Source of the DNA: Thermopolyspora sp040678635
Lineage (GTDB): Bacteria; Actinomycetota; Actinomycetes; Streptosporangiales; Streptosporangiaceae
Assembly (NCBI RefSeq): GCF_040678635.1
Contig: NZ_JBFATZ010000005.1
Coordinates: forward strand, 186,001 to 250,000
Direction: 5' to 3'
Length of the DNA: 64,000 bases
The notes below the pieces were generated by a model. It was not told where the DNA came from and searched no databases. It worked only from the letters and a program-made list of their open reading frames with translations. Position numbers and translations under genes: made by a program. Positions 43,280 to 52,443 of the stretch are shown here, piece by piece. Numbering within the stretch: the first letter of the stretch is position 1; the number at the start of each line of letters is the position of its first letter.

Positions 43280-44929
43280 TCAGGGGAGCCGGGCGATGAA
43301 GAAGTCGTCGAAATGGGTCCGGGCCTCGGTGCCGCCGCTCTCGACGACGAGCCCGAAGCGGGGCGGGCCGACGGCCTTGCCGACGTCGGGGTCCACCAGG
43401 CGGGTGACGAGCTGATCGCCGGCCCACAGGGCCAGGCGTATCTCGCCGGCGTCGCGCACGCATTCGACGCGGAGCAGGGCGTTCTCCGCGCCCGCCTCGG
43501 ACAGCGGGATGTCGCTGGTCAGGTCGCGCCAGGTGCCGCCGGTGACCTTGGCGATCTGCGCGTAGCCGTCGCTGCGGATCTGCAGGGCGTACAGGAACCT
43601 GCCGGCCTGGTGGTCGTCCTTGGAGTATTCGCAGTAGACGCCGTTCCAGCTCGTGGGCCCGGCCGAGGAGAGGTTCATCTTCACCGACACCAGCGCGTGG
43701 TCGGGGAGCCCTTTCCGCACCGGCGCCGCGGCCCACCGGTAGCCCTCGCCGCGCTCCACCTTGATCGTGTATCGCCCGTCGCCGGTGTACCCCTGGTCGG
43801 TGTCCGCCCTCGTGCCCGTGTTGCTCCACCCCGAGGTGTCGGCGGCGAACGTCTCGCGATACACCAGTTCGCCGCGGGGCGGCGTCTCCGGCTCCGACTG
43901 CGCCCGCCAGATCACCACGGCGGTCGCGACCAGCCCGCTCACCACCAGGGCCACCCCGGCTCCGAGCGACACGTCGCGCAGCCGGTGCCGCCGGTCCGGT
44001 ACGGCCGCGCGGTGCGTCCCCGGGCGGGCGTGGGCGGGTCCCGAGCGGCGCAGCGGGCTCAGGTCGAGCCGTACGCTGTCGGCGATCTGGGCGGAGTCGG
44101 CGTCCGGGCGCCGTACCAGCGCGGCCAGCAGTTGCTGCGCGGTCGGGCGCTGGGCCGGGTCCTTGTTCAGCGCCGCCTCGACGATCGGCCGCAGGCCGGG
44201 GTCGAGCCGGCTCAGATCGGGATCCTCGTGGACGACCCGGTACATCGCGTGCGGCGCGCTTCTCGCCGCGAACGGCGATGCGCCCAGGCTGGCCGCGACC
44301 ACCACGCAGCCCCAGGCGAAGATGTCCGCGGGCGGGCCCACCTGCTCGCCCTGCAGCAGTTCGGGCGCCATGTACTCGGGGGTGCCCATGACCTGGCCGG
44401 TGGCGGTCTGCCCCTCGCCGCCGTCCAGCGCGCGGGCGATGCCGAAGTCGATCACACGGGGGCCGAGCGGGGACAGCAGCACGTTGCCCGGCTTGAGGTC
44501 GCGGTGCACCAGCCCGGCGCCGTGGATGGCGGTGAGCGCGGTCGCCACGCCCACCGCGAGCGCCTCGACGTTGGAGCCGGTGAGCGGGCCGTTCTCGCGC
44601 AGCATGCGGCCGAGGTCGGGTCCGGCGACGTACTCGGTGACGACCCACAGCGGATCGCCGTCCAGTTGCGCGTCGAGCACCGGCGCGGTGCAGAACCGCC
44701 GCACCCGCCGGGCCGCCTCCACCTCGCGCCGAAACCGCACTCGGAATTCCGGATCACTGGCGAGATGGCGATTGATCACTTTAATCGCGACCGCGCCCAG
44801 GGGTCCGTCGGCCAGGTAGACCGTTCCCATGCCGCCTTGGCCCAGCCTGCCCGCGACGCGGTAGGGGCCGAGCCATACGGGATCGGACCTGTCCAGCGCC
44901 GGGTCGGCGTAAAGTCCATGGGACGTCAC
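43280..44929 (-). CDS. Transmembrane Ser/Thr protein kinase with extracellular jelly-roll domain
   Basis: 549 aa from GTG 44929 (weak ribosome site). The Hanks-type kinase domain covers ~20-275: GQGGMGTVY loop at 31-38, catalytic K50, HRDLKPGN at 142-149, DFG at 161-163, APE at 188-190. A basic juxtamembrane segment (~300-318) precedes one membrane helix at about 320-341. The outer ~205 residues (YRETFAADTSGWSNTGTRAD..., YALQIRSDGYAQIAKVTGGTW, VDPDVGKAVGPPRFGLVVESGG) resemble LamG/DUF1080 concanavalin-like domains, suggesting carbohydrate or glycan sensing. A PknB-like signalling receptor; ligand unknown. Its promoter region holds 20-bp direct repeats. Confidence 0.92.
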   Translation of the reverse strand: MTSHGLYADPALDRSDPVWLGPYRVAGRLGQGGMGTVYLADGPLGAVAIKVINRHLASDPEFRVRFRREVEAARRVRRFCTAPVLDAQLDGDPLWVVTEYVAGPDLGRMLRENGPLTGSNVEALAVGVATALTAIHGAGLVHRDLKPGNVLLSPLGPRVIDFGIARALDGGEGQTATGQVMGTPEYMAPELLQGEQVGPPADIFAWGCVVVAASLGASPFAARSAPHAMYRVVHEDPDLSRLDPGLRPIVEAALNKDPAQRPTAQQLLAALVRRPDADSAQIADSVRLDLSPLRRSGPAHARPGTHRAAVPDRRHRLRDVSLGAGVALVVSGLVATAVVIWRAQSEPETPPRGELVYRETFAADTSGWSNTGTRADTDQGYTGDGRYTIKVERGEGYRWAAAPVRKGLPDHALVSVKMNLSSAGPTSWNGVYCEYSKDDHQAGRFLYALQIRSDGYAQIAKVTGGTWRDLTSDIPLSEAGAENALLRVECVRDAGEIRLALWAGDQLVTRLVDPDVGKAVGPPRFGLVVESGGTEARTHFDDFFIARLP

Positions 44930-45029
44930 GAACGACGATAGTAACGATAACAATTGGCACGAAGTGCCCACAAAATTAAAATTGCCCCACGAGAACGCCG
45001 CCCGCGGTCCGCTCCCGCCAGAGTGTCCT

Positions 45030-45069
45030 GGAATAGTCCGGAATATCCCGTAATAGTCCGGAGTGTCCC
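45030..45069. repeat. 20-bp direct repeat in the kinase/TetR intergenic region
   Basis: GGAATAGTCCGGAATATCCC (45030-45049) and GTAATAGTCCGGAGTGTCCC (45050-45069), with AGAGTGTC words on both sides. Lies upstream of the leftward kinase gene; perhaps a multi-site operator. Confidence 0.7.
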
Positions 45070-45149
45070 AGAGTGTCGTCGTACGGGCGGCGAGTGCCGT
45101 CATGGTGATTCCTTGAAGGATACCGGAGCCCATGGGAATCTACGTGAGG

Positions 45150-45167
45150 TGAATAAGCGCATAGTCA
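45150..45167. promoter_or_regulatory. 18-bp operator-like palindrome before the TetR gene
   Basis: TGAATAAGCGCATAGTCA, an imperfect palindrome (7 of 9 positions pair), 125 bases upstream of the TetR ATG. Near-identical words occur at 54568-54585 and 54771-54788. Confidence 0.7.
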
Positions 45168-45292
45168 CCGCGTAGGATGCGGGAGGCGATCCTCGTCGCT
45201 CACCCCCGGGGCGGCACCGTGGGAGGCGGCCGGCGAGCGGCGCCGTCCGACGGCGAGACGCCGGAGAACCTCGAAGGAGGCGGGAGCGGCAC

Positions 45293-46006
45293 ATGGCCAG
45301 ACGCCAGGCGCGGTTCACCGCACAGGACCTAGCCGACGACCCCCGGCTGCGGGACGACTCCCCGGAGCTGTGGCGGGAGGACCTCGGGCCGGTGCCGCGG
45401 GCCCTGCTGACCTCGGCCGTGCGCTGCTTCGCCTCCAACGGCTACCACGCCACCACCACGCGCGACATCGCCGAGGGCGTGGGCCTCAGCCCGGCGGCGC
45501 TCTACGTCCATTTCCCGTCGAAGGAGTTGGTCCTCTTCGAGATCATCCGGCGCGGGCACGAACACGTCCTCGATCACGTGCAGGATCCGTCCGTCCTGGC
45601 CCTGGACGACTCGGCGGAGCGGCTGCGCTCCATCATCTACCGGTACACCGCCTGGCACGCCCGCCACCACGTGGCCGCGCGGGTGTGCCAGATGTCCCTG
45701 GCGGGCCTCACCGCCGAGCACTACGACCAGGTGCTCGAGCTGCGCCACCGGACCAACGCGTTCTTCCGCGACGCCGTCGCCCGCGGCGTCGCCGACGGCT
45801 CGTTCGCCCCGGTGGACGTCGAGCGGGTCACCCGGGCGATGCTGTCGCTCTGCATCGACCTGGTGCGCTGGTACCGCCTCGACGGCCCCGACTCCCCCGA
45901 GCAGCTCGGCGAGTTCAACGCCGACCTCGCGCTGAAGATGGTCGGCCGCGCGCCCGCCCGCCCCGCCACCCCGCCGCCCGGCGGCGAGGCGGCGCACGCC
46001 GAGTAG
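45293..46006 (+). CDS. TetR/AcrR-family transcriptional regulator
   Basis: 237 aa. An N-terminal extension of ~40 residues precedes the HTH (LLTSAVRCFASNGYHATTTRDIAEGVGLSPAALYVHFPSKELVLFEII). The helical ligand domain follows (WHARHHVAARVCQMSLAGLTAEHYDQVLELRHRTNAFF). This type commonly represses acyl-CoA or fatty-acid-related genes and responds to an acyl-CoA ligand; here that is inferred from the neighbours. GAAGGAGG lies upstream of ATG 45293. The operator-like palindrome at 45150-45167 in its own promoter suggests autoregulation, and two more copies mark the distal part of the cluster. Confidence 0.92.
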   Translation: MARRQARFTAQDLADDPRLRDDSPELWREDLGPVPRALLTSAVRCFASNGYHATTTRDIAEGVGLSPAALYVHFPSKELVLFEIIRRGHEHVLDHVQDPSVLALDDSAERLRSIIYRYTAWHARHHVAARVCQMSLAGLTAEHYDQVLELRHRTNAFFRDAVARGVADGSFAPVDVERVTRAMLSLCIDLVRWYRLDGPDSPEQLGEFNADLALKMVGRAPARPATPPPGGEAAHAE

Positions 46007-46049
46007 CCGGAAGGGAGCCGGGGCGGCCGGCCGAGGGAGCCGGGGGCGG

Positions 46050-47432
46050 TCAGCCGAGGGAGCAGGTGTTGGCCACGTCGCCGGAGGTCTGGCGGGGAAC
46101 CGTGCCGCTGGGCGGCGGCTGCCGGCCGCCGGGGGCCGTCCAGCTTTCGAGGACCTCGAACGCCGTCCGCATGCAGGGCAGCAGCGGACGCATCCGGTCC
46201 GGGAACGCGTCGTACTCGATGTCGAGGTGGGAGGCGCCCTCGATCCGGTAGTAGCGGTGCAGCCGGCCCATTCCCCGCGAACGCACCAGCGCGGCGTACG
46301 CGTCACCGTGGATCCTGATCGGCAGCAGGGTGTCGAGCGTCCCCTGCACGGTGATCAGGGGTTTGCCGATGCGTCCGGAGTGCGACGCCCGCCGCACCGC
46401 CTCGTGCACGCTCCTCGGGCGGGCGTAGTAGTCGTAGTCGGCGTCGCAGTTCGGCGTGCCGCTCTGGCAGAACGGGACGCCCGCGTCCAGGTCGCCGTCG
46501 AAGTCCGGGTCGATCTCCTCGCGGTATCGCCGCTGCGTGCCGTCCCAGAGCACCCGGTAGTTGAAGTCCCACAGGAACTCCGAGCCCGGGGCGAAGCCGG
46601 CCCGCAGCATCGCGGCGTGCGCCTCGGGGTCGCCGGTCGCCGCGTACTTGGGGTATTCACGCAGCGCCACCGGCAGGTAGACCAGCGCGTTCGGCCGGTT
46701 GTCCGGCGGCCAGAACGTGCCTTCGGAGTCGACGCCGCCGTCGTAGAGCTCGGGGTGGTTCTCCAGCGCCCAGCGCACGAGCTGGCCGCCGTTGGAGATG
46801 CCCGCCGCGTACGTCCTGCGGGCGGGCCTGCCGTAGTGGCGGGCCACGGTCGCCTTGGCGGCGACGGTGATCTGGGTCATCCGGTGGTACCACTCGACGA
46901 TGGCGTCGCCGGGCCGCCTGCCGTCCTTGTAGAAGTCCAGGCCGCCGTTGCCCTTGTCGGTGGAGGCGTACGCGTAGCCCTTGGCCAGCACGAAGTCGGA
47001 GATCGTGAAGTCGTTGGCGTACTGGAAGCGGTTGCCCGGCGCCCCCGCGACGACCAGCCCGCCGTTCCACCGCCTCGGCAGCCGGATCACGAACTGGGAG
47101 TCGTGGTTCCAGCCGTGCGTGGGGTTGGACGTCGAATCGTCCGGGAAGTAGCCGTCGATCTGGATCCCCGGCACTCCGCTCGGGTTGCGGGTGGCCGCCG
47201 AGTGCAGTCCCGCCCAGTCGGCGGCGTCGGTGTGCCCCGACGCGACCGTACCGGCGGTGGTCAGATCGTCGAGGCAGGCGGCGACCTGGTGCAGCGCCCC
47301 GGGGACGGCGACCCTGTCCATGCCGGGGCAGCGGGGATCCGCCTGCGCGGGCTGCGCCGGGGGCAGCAGCGAGGCCGCCAGGAACGACGCCAGCAGTGCC
47401 GGTAAGAGGGTGGATCTTCGAACGAGGGACAT
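46050..47432 (-). CDS. Secreted alpha/beta hydrolase, 3-hydroxybutyrate-oligomer-hydrolase/tannase-like
   Basis: 460 aa from ATG 47432. Signal peptide 1-32 (LLPALLASFLAASLLPPAQPAQA). The hydrolase body has GLVVAGAPGNRFQYANDFTISDFVLAKGYAYASTDKGNGG, the nucleophile elbow GISNGG, the acid/His regions TVQGTLDTLLPIRIHGDAY and IEGASHLDIEYD, and cysteines in FCQSGTPNCDADYD and the C-terminus. This combination suggests the 3HB-oligomer hydrolase or tannase/feruloyl esterase branch; the exact branch is uncertain. An exported esterase that releases acids would fit the divergently transcribed carboxylate-type ABC transporter, with 316 bases of shared control region. Confidence 0.75.
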   Translation of the reverse strand: MSLVRRSTLLPALLASFLAASLLPPAQPAQADPRCPGMDRVAVPGALHQVAACLDDLTTAGTVASGHTDAADWAGLHSAATRNPSGVPGIQIDGYFPDDSTSNPTHGWNHDSQFVIRLPRRWNGGLVVAGAPGNRFQYANDFTISDFVLAKGYAYASTDKGNGGLDFYKDGRRPGDAIVEWYHRMTQITVAAKATVARHYGRPARRTYAAGISNGGQLVRWALENHPELYDGGVDSEGTFWPPDNRPNALVYLPVALREYPKYAATGDPEAHAAMLRAGFAPGSEFLWDFNYRVLWDGTQRRYREEIDPDFDGDLDAGVPFCQSGTPNCDADYDYYARPRSVHEAVRRASHSGRIGKPLITVQGTLDTLLPIRIHGDAYAALVRSRGMGRLHRYYRIEGASHLDIEYDAFPDRMRPLLPCMRTAFEVLESWTAPGGRQPPPSGTVPRQTSGDVANTCSLG

Positions 47433-47642
47433 GACGACTCCCGTGCGGTGATCTCGTCGGTCGGGCGGTGGACGCCATCGTGATCCACTGCGACGGGCCC
47501 GGCGACGTACGCGGCCACCACTGTTGAACCGCGCCAAGTGGTCGCCGCATCCACCGCCGCCGGGCCGGCGGGCCGCAGCGGCCCGGGGCGGCGGCGGCGC
47601 GGGGCGTCCGGGCGCGGAGGCGGTGTGCGCTGCTGCATATCG

Positions 47643-47690
47643 GACGGCCGGAATGTGTGCACACGTCACCTGGCCCGTTGTCCGGCCGTC
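47643..47690. promoter_or_regulatory. Nested inverted repeats upstream of livG
   Basis: Perfect 10-base arms GACGGCCGGA (47643-47652) and TCCGGCCGTC (47681-47690), enclosing a perfect 10-base palindrome GTGTGCACAC (47655-47664). This lies 59-106 bases before the livG ATG in the divergent region shared with the secreted hydrolase. A candidate activator or repressor site, unlike the TetR-type palindrome. Confidence 0.45.
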
Positions 47691-47748
47691 ACTTAGCGTT
47701 CACAACATCGACGCGATCGCGGTGATGACGCGTGAGGAGGGTGGGTGC

Positions 47749-48546
47749 ATGGGAGAAGATCCCATCGGCGGCCCGCGCGACGCCGGACCCGTCCCCGTGC
47801 TGATGGCGCGGGGCCTGACCAGGGAGTTCCGCGGATTCCGCGCCGTGGACGGCGTCGATCTGGACGTGGCCGAGGGCAGCGTGCACGCCCTGGTCGGGCC
47901 CAACGGCGCCGGCAAGACCACCCTGTTCAACCTGCTGACCGGCTTCGTACGGCCGACCGCCGGCAGCGTGCTGCTGCAGGGCCGCCGGGAGCTGGCCGGG
48001 CGCAGCCCCGAGACGATCAGCCGCCTGGGCGTTGCGCGCTCGTTCCAGATCACCAGCCTGTTCGCCGAGCTGACGCCGCGCCGGCACGTGGAGCTGGCGC
48101 TGGCGAGCCCCACCGGCCTCGGCTGGCGGTTCTGGCGGTCGGACCGCACGCTGAGGCGTTTCGCCGGGCCCGCCGCGGACCTGCTCGCCCGGGTCGGGCT
48201 GGCCGATCACGGCGACGTCCCGGCGGGCTCGCTGTCGTACGGGCGCAAGCGGGCGCTGGAGCTGGCGCTCGCCCTGGCCCTCGACCCCAAGGTGCTGCTG
48301 CTCGACGAGCCGACCGCCGGGATGGGCGCCGAGGACGTGGACCGCGTCATCGAGCTGATCGGCGAGATCCGCGCGGGCCGTACCGTGGTCATGGTCGAGC
48401 ACAACATGAACGTGGTCGCCAGCCTCGCCGACCGGGTGACCGTGCTGCAGCACGGCAAGGTGCTGGTCGAGGGCCCGTACGCGGAGATCCGCCACGACCC
48501 CCGCGTCATCACCGCCTACCTCGGGGACCCCGATGCTGCGCATTGA
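47749..48546 (+). CDS. livG: Branched-chain-amino-acid-type ABC transporter ATPase (LivG)
   Basis: 265 aa. Walker A GPNGAGKTT, ARSFQITSLFAELT (Q-loop region), signature LSYGRKRALELALALAL, Walker B VLLLDEPTAGM, and H-loop MVEHNMNVVASLADRVTVL, all in the LivG spelling (MxxEDV after Walker B). ATG at 47749 follows GAGGAGG. First gene of a five-gene transporter operon; overlaps livF by 14 bases. Such transporters carry branched-chain amino acids, but in actinobacterial degradation clusters also aromatic or aliphatic carboxylates. Confidence 0.93.
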   Translation: MGEDPIGGPRDAGPVPVLMARGLTREFRGFRAVDGVDLDVAEGSVHALVGPNGAGKTTLFNLLTGFVRPTAGSVLLQGRRELAGRSPETISRLGVARSFQITSLFAELTPRRHVELALASPTGLGWRFWRSDRTLRRFAGPAADLLARVGLADHGDVPAGSLSYGRKRALELALALALDPKVLLLDEPTAGMGAEDVDRVIELIGEIRAGRTVVMVEHNMNVVASLADRVTVLQHGKVLVEGPYAEIRHDPRVITAYLGDPDAAH

Positions 48547-49246
48547 CGGGCTGTCGGCCTGGTACGGCGAGGCGCAGGCGCTGCGCGAGGTGTCGATGCG
48601 CGTCGAGCCGGGCGAGATCGTCACACTCGTCGGCCGCAACGGCGCGGGCAAGACCACGCTGCAGCGCTGCCTGATGGGCCTGCATGCCGCGTACGGCGGG
48701 ACCGAGGGCACGATCGAGCTGTTCGGCGAGGACATCACCCGCCTGCCCCCGCACGCAAGGGCCCGCCGCGGCCTCGGATACGTCCCTGACGACCGCGGCA
48801 TCTTCGCCACCCTCTCGGTGGAGGAGAACCTCACGCTCGCGCCGGTGCTGAGGTCGGCGGACGGCCTCGAGCCGTGGCCGCTCGAGCGGGTGTACGAGAC
48901 GTTCCCGCACCTGGCGGAGCGGCGCCGCGCGCCCGGGTCGACGTTGTCGGGCGGGGAGCAGCAGATGCTCGTGCTCGCCCGGGTGCTGCGCATGGGCGCC
49001 AGGCTGCTGCTGTGCGACGAGCCCACCGAGGGCCTGTCGCCGCTGTTCGTCCGGCGCATCGGCGAGATCCTGCGCGAGGTGCGGGCGGCCGGGACGACGG
49101 TGCTGCTGGTGGAGCAGAACGTGCACTTCGCCGCCGCCGTCGCCGACCGCCACTACCTGCTCGCCGAGGGGCGGATCGTCGAATCGCTCAGCCGGGACCA
49201 GGTACGCGAACGCGAGCATCAGCTCCTCGAATACCTCGGCATCTGA
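48533..49246 (+). CDS. livF: Branched-chain-amino-acid-type ABC transporter ATPase (LivF)
   Basis: 237 aa. Opens MLRIDGLSAWYGEAQALREVSMRVEPGEIVTLVGRNGAGKTT (Walker A). The signature is LSGGEQQMLVLARVLRM, Walker B LLLCDEPTEGLSP, and the H-loop region VEQNVHFAAAVADRHYLLAEG; these are LivF hallmarks (EPTEGL, VEQN). The start ATG at 48533 lies within the end of livG, so the two ATPases are translationally coupled and presumably form the heterodimer that drives LivHM. Confidence 0.94.
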   Translation: MLRIDGLSAWYGEAQALREVSMRVEPGEIVTLVGRNGAGKTTLQRCLMGLHAAYGGTEGTIELFGEDITRLPPHARARRGLGYVPDDRGIFATLSVEENLTLAPVLRSADGLEPWPLERVYETFPHLAERRRAPGSTLSGGEQQMLVLARVLRMGARLLLCDEPTEGLSPLFVRRIGEILREVRAAGTTVLLVEQNVHFAAAVADRHYLLAEGRIVESLSRDQVREREHQLLEYLGI

Positions 49247-49271
49247 CATCCACCACAGAGGAGACGCCGGA

Positions 49272-50510
49272 ATGAGAATCACGAGCCGGAGCGGCGGGCT
49301 GCTCGTCACGGCGCTGCTGCTGGCCGCGTGCGGCGGCGGGCCGGGCGGCGGCGGGCGGATCAGCGACGGCGGGGTGACGCTCGCCGTGCTGAACGACCAG
49401 TCGGGCATCTACGCCGACACCTCGGGCCGCAGCACGGTCGACGCCGTCAAACTGGCGGTGGACGACTATCGGGCCAAATATGGGGACAAGGCGGTCGCCA
49501 AGAAGATCGAGGTGGTGTCCGCCGACCACCAGAACAAGCCGGAGATCGCCAGCTCCAAGGCGCAGGAGCTCTACGACCGCCAGCACGCCGACGTGATCCT
49601 GGACGTGCCCACCTCGTCGGCCGCGCTCGCCGTCGCCACCGTCGCCAAGAACAAGAAGAAGGTGTTCATCGACGTCGGCGCCGCGACCACCGAGCTGGAG
49701 GGCAAGGCGTGCAACAAGTACACCTTCCACTACGGCTACAACAGCTACATGCTCGCCAACGGCACCGGCAGCGAGGTGACCGCGGCCGGCGCGAAGAGCT
49801 GGTACATCGTCTACCCGGACTACGCGTTCGGGCAGGACATGACCAGGACGTTCAGCGCGGCGATCAAGGGCGCGGGCGGCACCGTGGTCGCGTCCGACCC
49901 GACGCCGTTCCCCAACGACAACTTCTCCACGTTCCTGCTCAAGGCGCCCACCCTCGATCCCAAGCCGCAGGTGCTCGGCACCATGCACGCCGGCGGTGAC
50001 CTCGTCAACCTGGTGAAGCAGTACAACGAGTACAAGCTGCGCGACAAGGGCATCGATCTCGCGCTCGGGCTGCTCGCGCTCAGCGACATCCACTCGCTCG
50101 GCTCGGACGCCCTGGCCGGGACCCGCTACACGACGATGTGGGTCTGGACCTTCGACGACAAGACCCGGGCCTGGGCCGACCGCATGCAGGCCAAGCTGGG
50201 CAAGCGTCCCACGTCCAACATGGCCGCCAACTACTCGGCCGCCCTGCAGTACCTGGAGGCCGTGCAGCGCGCCGGCACCGACGACGCCGACCAGGTGGTC
50301 AAGCAGCTGGAGGGGCGCACGGTCGAGGACATGTTCGTACGCAACGGCACCATCCGCGCCCAGGACCATCTGCTGCTGCACGACGCCTACCTGGCGCGGG
50401 TCAAGCCGTCCGGCGAGGTCAAGGAGCCGTGGGACTACGAGGAGGTCGTCAAGACCATCCCGGCCGCGCAGGCGTTCCAGCCGCAGCCCGACCCGGCGTG
50501 CAGGCCGTAG
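49272..50510 (+). CDS. ABC transporter substrate-binding lipoprotein (Peripla_BP_6, LivJ/K-like)
   Basis: 412 aa. Lipoprotein signal with lipobox LLAAC, Cys20 as anchor, then a Gly-rich tether. The two-lobed binding fold follows: VTLAVLNDQSGIYADTSGRSTVDAVKLAVDDY, VISADHQ-type strand (KIEVVSADHQNKPEIASSKAQEL), WYIVYPDYAFGQDMTRTF, and AANYSAALQYLEAVQRAGT. The ligand cannot be read from sequence. Relatives in aromatic and lipid catabolic clusters bind carboxylates rather than leucine, and the two acyl-CoA ligases nearby support that. 25 bases after livF. Confidence 0.92.
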   Translation: MRITSRSGGLLVTALLLAACGGGPGGGGRISDGGVTLAVLNDQSGIYADTSGRSTVDAVKLAVDDYRAKYGDKAVAKKIEVVSADHQNKPEIASSKAQELYDRQHADVILDVPTSSAALAVATVAKNKKKVFIDVGAATTELEGKACNKYTFHYGYNSYMLANGTGSEVTAAGAKSWYIVYPDYAFGQDMTRTFSAAIKGAGGTVVASDPTPFPNDNFSTFLLKAPTLDPKPQVLGTMHAGGDLVNLVKQYNEYKLRDKGIDLALGLLALSDIHSLGSDALAGTRYTTMWVWTFDDKTRAWADRMQAKLGKRPTSNMAANYSAALQYLEAVQRAGTDDADQVVKQLEGRTVEDMFVRNGTIRAQDHLLLHDAYLARVKPSGEVKEPWDYEEVVKTIPAAQAFQPQPDPACRP

Positions 50511-50519
50511 GCGGCGGGC

Positions 50520-51383
50520 GTGCTCCAGCAGGCGTTCAACGGGCTGGTGAGCGGGGCGTTCTACGCCCTGCTCGCCCTCGGCCTGGCGGTCATCTTCGGC
50601 ATGCTCGGCGTGGTCAACCTCGCGCACGGCGCGTTCTACATGCTCGGCGCGTTCGGGGCGTTCATCGCGCTGGACTCGTTCGGCCTGAACTTCTGGGTGG
50701 CCCTGGCGCTGGTCCCGCCGCTGCTCGGCGTGGCCGGGGCCGTACTGGAGCGGCTGTTCATCCGGCGGCTGGCCCCGCTCGACCCGCTCTACAACTTCCT
50801 GTTCACCTTCGGGGTGGCGCTGATCCTGCAGGATGTGATGAAACTCCGGTACGGGGTGAACTCGCAGCCGTACCCCCGGCCGCCGGAGCTGGCCGGCACC
50901 GTGGACCTGGGGTTGTTCACCTACCCGGCGTACCAGGTGTTCGTGCTGGCGGTGTCGGCGCTGATGTGCGGCGCGGTGTGGCTGGTCCTCACCCGTACCC
51001 GGGTGGGGATGATCGTCCGGGCCGCGACCGAGCGGCCCGAGCTGACCCGGGCGCTCGGCATCGACGTCGGCCGCTGGGTGACCCCGGTGTTCGGGTTCGG
51101 GATCGCGCTGGCCGCGTTCGCCGGGGTGCTGGCCGCGCCGATGCGCGCGGTCAACCCGCTGATGGGCGCCGATCTGATCATCACGGTCTTCGCCGTGGTG
51201 GTGATCGGGGGGCTCGGCTCGGTGTTCGGCTCGGTCGCCGCCGGGTTCGCCGTCGGGCTGGTGTCGGCGCTGGGCAACCTGTACCTGCCCGCGCTCTCCC
51301 AGACCCTGGTGTTCATCCTGATGGCCGCCGTGCTGCTGTGGCGTCCGGCCGGGCTGTTCGGACGTGAGGAGGCGTTCCGGTGA
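50520..51383 (+). CDS. livH: Branched-chain-amino-acid-type ABC permease (LivH)
   Basis: 287 aa, about eight membrane helices. N-terminal QAFNGLVSGAFYALLALGLAVIFGMLGVVNLAHGAFYMLGAF and the cytosolic EAA-like loop with ATERPELTRALGIDVGRWV are LivH hallmarks; GADLIITVFAVVVIGGLGSVFGSV is the conserved C-terminal part. GTG start at 50520, nine bases after the binding-protein stop. Overlaps livM by four bases. Confidence 0.93.
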   Translation: MLQQAFNGLVSGAFYALLALGLAVIFGMLGVVNLAHGAFYMLGAFGAFIALDSFGLNFWVALALVPPLLGVAGAVLERLFIRRLAPLDPLYNFLFTFGVALILQDVMKLRYGVNSQPYPRPPELAGTVDLGLFTYPAYQVFVLAVSALMCGAVWLVLTRTRVGMIVRAATERPELTRALGIDVGRWVTPVFGFGIALAAFAGVLAAPMRAVNPLMGADLIITVFAVVVIGGLGSVFGSVAAGFAVGLVSALGNLYLPALSQTLVFILMAAVLLWRPAGLFGREEAFR

Positions 51384-52387
51384 TTGTGTCCAGGCTGGGG
51401 CGTTCGGGCCGGGGCGGGGTCGTGCTTCTGGCGGCCGGGCTCGTCGCCGCCCTCGTGCTGCCCTGGCTGATCTACCCGCCGGTGGCGCTGGACATCGCCT
51501 GCTGGGCGTTGTTCGCCGCGGCGCTCGACCTGCTGCTCGGCTTCACCGGGCTGCTGTCGTTCGGGCACGCCGCGTTCTGGGGCGGCTCGGCGTACTGCAC
51601 CGGCCTGCTCGCGGTGCACGCCGGGCTGCCGTTCCCGGTCGCGGTCCTCGGCGGTACGGCCTTCGCGGCCCTGCTGGCGCTGCCGATCGGCTTCCTTTCG
51701 GTACGGCTGACCGGCATCTACTTCGCCATGGTCACCCTGGCCTTCGCCCAGATGGTGTACTTCGTGGCCAACCAGTGGCGGGAGGTCACGGGCGGGGAGA
51801 ACGGCCTGCAGGGCATCCCCCGCGAACTGTTCGGCCTCGATTTGTCGGATCCGTTCTTCTTCTACTACGCGGGCCTGCCGTTCGTGCTGGCCGGGCTGCT
51901 GGCCGCCTGGCGGATCGTGCACTCGCCGTTCGGGCAGGTGCTGGTGTCCATCCGGGACAATCCGGCCCGGGCGCGTGCGCTCGGCTACCCCGTCGAGCGC
52001 TACCGGCTGCTCGCCTTCGTCCTGTCGGCCGCGCTGTCGGGGACGGCCGGGGGCGTCTTCGCCATCGGGCACGGCTTCGCCTCGCTCGACGGGCTCTACT
52101 GGACCACCTCGGGTCAGGTCGTGATGATGGTCGTCCTCGGCGGCATCGGCACGTTGTGGGGCGGGGCCGTCGGCGCCGCCCTGGTCGTCCAGCTCCAGGA
52201 CTTCCTGGCGACCGCCGGGTTCGAGGGGATCGGGATCGTCACGGGCACGCTCTTCATCGTGATCGTGCTGCTGTTCCGCCGCGGCATCTGGGGCACGGCC
52301 CGCCACCTGGCGGTCGCCCGGCGCGCGGCCGTCCGCCCGGCGGCGGAGCGCCCGGAGCCGAGAAGCCGCGTCGACACCCCGACCTGA
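51380..52387 (+). CDS. livM: Branched-chain-amino-acid-type ABC permease (LivM)
   Basis: 335 aa, multi-pass. DLLLGFTGLLSFGHAAFWGGSAYCTGLLAV, LSVRLTGIYFAMVTLAFAQMVYFV, VTGGENGLQGIPR (the conserved TGGxxGL signature), SIRDNPARARALGYPVERYRLLAFVLSAALSGTAGGVFA, and VMMVVLGGIGTLWGGAVGA. GTG start at 51380 overlaps the livH stop. Last gene of the transporter operon; a GC hairpin at 52444-52465 lies between it and the converging PucR gene. Confidence 0.93.
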   Translation: MIVSRLGRSGRGGVVLLAAGLVAALVLPWLIYPPVALDIACWALFAAALDLLLGFTGLLSFGHAAFWGGSAYCTGLLAVHAGLPFPVAVLGGTAFAALLALPIGFLSVRLTGIYFAMVTLAFAQMVYFVANQWREVTGGENGLQGIPRELFGLDLSDPFFFYYAGLPFVLAGLLAAWRIVHSPFGQVLVSIRDNPARARALGYPVERYRLLAFVLSAALSGTAGGVFAIGHGFASLDGLYWTTSGQVVMMVVLGGIGTLWGGAVGAALVVQLQDFLATAGFEGIGIVTGTLFIVIVLLFRRGIWGTARHLAVARRAAVRPAAERPEPRSRVDTPT

Positions 52388-52443
52388 CGACCGCGACCTA
52401 CCTACGACCTGCCCACAGCCAGCCCGCGACCTACCCGTGGCCC

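Noticed and set aside
41798..44941. A 1047-codon open frame on the plus strand
   Set aside because: It is antisense to the acyl-CoA ligase and the kinase, both with full catalytic motifs. Long antisense frames are expected in DNA with this GC bias, and the product shows only low-complexity Gly/Val/Arg/Asp sequence.
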